Assembly (NCBI GenBank): GCA_026224875.1
Contig: JAMFRU010000111.1
Location: forward strand, 1 to 64,000
Source: Acidocella sp.
GTDB lineage: Bacteria > Pseudomonadota > Alphaproteobacteria > Acetobacterales > Acetobacteraceae
DNA length: 64,000 nucleotides
Reading direction: 5' to 3'
Made by a program: the position numbers and the translations under genes. Numbering within the stretch: position 1 is the stretch's first letter; each line of letters begins with the position of its first letter. Positions 63,210 to 64,000 of this stretch are shown here, one piece after another. Under the pieces are notes generated by a model. It was not told the origin of the DNA, did no database searches, and was given only the letters and a program-made list of their open reading frames with translations.

Positions 63210-64000
63210 ACAGCATCGGCATCGAATTATTGAGCGTGTTCGGCATGAATCCTGTCGAACACGTGGAGCTCGCGGCCGACTTCGGCTGCGCCTACATCTC
63301 CACCGGCCTAACGCAGCTGCCCTTCAACCCGCATGGCTACGCCCCGTGGTCATTGCGCGATGATCCTGCGTTGCGCCGCCGCCTGGTCGAAGTGATGCGC
63401 GAGCGCGGCGTGTCCATCTCTCTCGGCGAAGGCTTCATCATCCGCCCCGGCACCGAAATGGCGGATCTCGCCGGGGATATGGAGATCATGGCCGAGCTGG
63501 GTGCGGCGTATGTGAACGCCGCCACCATGGACCCGGATGCCAGCCGCACCGCCGACCAATGCGCCGTACTTGCCGAACTTGCAGGCCAGCACGGCATCAT
63601 CGCCACCATAGAGCTGGTGCCGGCGAGTGCCGCCGGTAATTTAGCCGATACACTCGCCATTGTGCATCACGTAAACCGGCCCAATTTCTGCCTGCTGCTC
63701 GACTCCATGCATGTGTTCCGCTCCGGCGGCACGGTGGAAGAATTGCAGGCGCTGGACCCGCGCCACATCGGCTACGCCCAGCTCTGCGACGTACCCATGC
63801 CCGCCACCGCCCCCGACTACATGCGCGAAGCCATGTTCGGCCGCCTGCCACCGGGCCAAGGCGACCTCCCGCTCGCGGACTTCCTCGCCGCACTCCCGCC
63901 GGACATCCCCATCGGCCTCGAAATACCGATGCTGGCGCAGGCCGAGGCCGGCATTTCGCCCAAGCAACGTCTTCAACCCGCAATCGACGCCACGCGGGCG
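63206..64000 (+). CDS. Sugar phosphate isomerase/epimerase family protein, 3' partial
   Basis: The ATG at 63206 overlaps the upstream stop. The frame stays open for 265 codons to the end of the window, so the C-terminus is missing. The protein opens MNSIGIELLSVFGMNPVEHVELAADFGC. It continues with ATIELVPASAAGNLADTLAIV, FCLLLDSMHVFRSGG and YAQLCDVPMP. These carry the Glu, Asp, His and Asp metal ligands of the xylose-isomerase-like/AP-endonuclease-2 TIM barrel. Members isomerise or epimerise sugars and cyclitols (inosose, hydroxypyruvate, tagatose types). Only a few dozen residues are probably missing. Confidence 0.88.
   Translation, partial: MNSIGIELLSVFGMNPVEHVELAADFGCAYISTGLTQLPFNPHGYAPWSLRDDPALRRRLVEVMRERGVSISLGEGFIIRPGTEMADLAGDMEIMAELGAAYVNAATMDPDASRTADQCAVLAELAGQHGIIATIELVPASAAGNLADTLAIVHHVNRPNFCLLLDSMHVFRSGGTVEELQALDPRHIGYAQLCDVPMPATAPDYMREAMFGRLPPGQGDLPLADFLAALPPDIPIGLEIPMLAQAEAGISPKQRLQPAIDATRA

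Overview
This window looks like a chromosomal accessory region from a moderately GC-rich alphaproteobacterium. An acidophilic or plant-associated member of the Acetobacteraceae is my best guess. It rests on family-level content: a large Hint-domain repeat protein, paired DUF2142 and YfhO-like membrane proteins, an AidB-type acyl-CoA dehydrogenase, many SDRs, and TonB receptors combined with peptide-type ABC importers. Coding DNA is GC-rich, while control regions are conspicuously AT-rich. I saw no rRNA, tRNA, CRISPR array or prophage. Two decayed insertion-sequence remnants (about 1.1-1.75 kb and 28.7-28.9 kb) bracket the uptake and oxidation block.

Layout. (1) 0-1.1 kb: a SnoaL-like protein translationally coupled to an NADPH:FMN reductase. 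(2) 1.1-1.75 kb: truncated IS630 transposase. (3) 1.8-4.35 kb, minus strand: an exported FAD amine oxidase, a c-type cytochrome and an exported RidA deaminase. I read these as one periplasmic amine-oxidising unit. (4) 4.4-7.3 kb: an AT-rich control region, a 25-codon ORF with a strong ribosome binding site, and a TonB-dependent receptor. (5) 7.5-8.7 kb: a YghU-type glutathione-dependent protein and an ABM monooxygenase. (6) 8.8-24.1 kb: two complete dipeptide-type ABC importers (minus and plus strand). Around or between them lie an NtaA/SnaA/DszA-type flavin monooxygenase, an NfsA-like flavin oxidoreductase and a CmcJ/NvfI-family oxygenase. (7) 24.1-28.7 kb: an atypical SDR, a TauD-type dioxygenase and a second TonB receptor. 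Blocks 4-7 read as outer-membrane capture, periplasmic binding, ABC import and oxidative attack on small organic compounds, reminiscent of EDTA or organosulfur utilisation. The substrate cannot be read from sequence.

(8) 28.9-34.9 kb: divergent DUF2142 and YfhO-like membrane proteins and an AidB homologue. (9) 35.2-41.7 kb: a tightly overlapped four-gene signalling operon (hybrid histidine kinase, CheR, CheB domain, second hybrid kinase) with no chemoreceptor in view. (10) 41.7-48.8 kb: a DUF2252 protein, a second flavin monooxygenase, a giant Hint-domain repeat protein and a TetR regulator.

(11) 48.9-64 kb: a dense catabolic or biotransformation region. It contains two sulfotransferase-like proteins, five SDRs in all (one lacks the catalytic Tyr), two SnoaL/NTF2-like proteins, an aldo/keto reductase, MFS transporter, cupin, alpha/beta hydrolase, VOC protein, zinc-type alcohol dehydrogenase, a sugar-phosphate-isomerase-like TIM barrel cut by the window end, and two LysR regulators. 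Two SDR plus NTF2 modules sit either side of a LysR gene. This suggests one regulated pathway for a multi-step oxidation of an unknown cyclic or polyol-like substrate.
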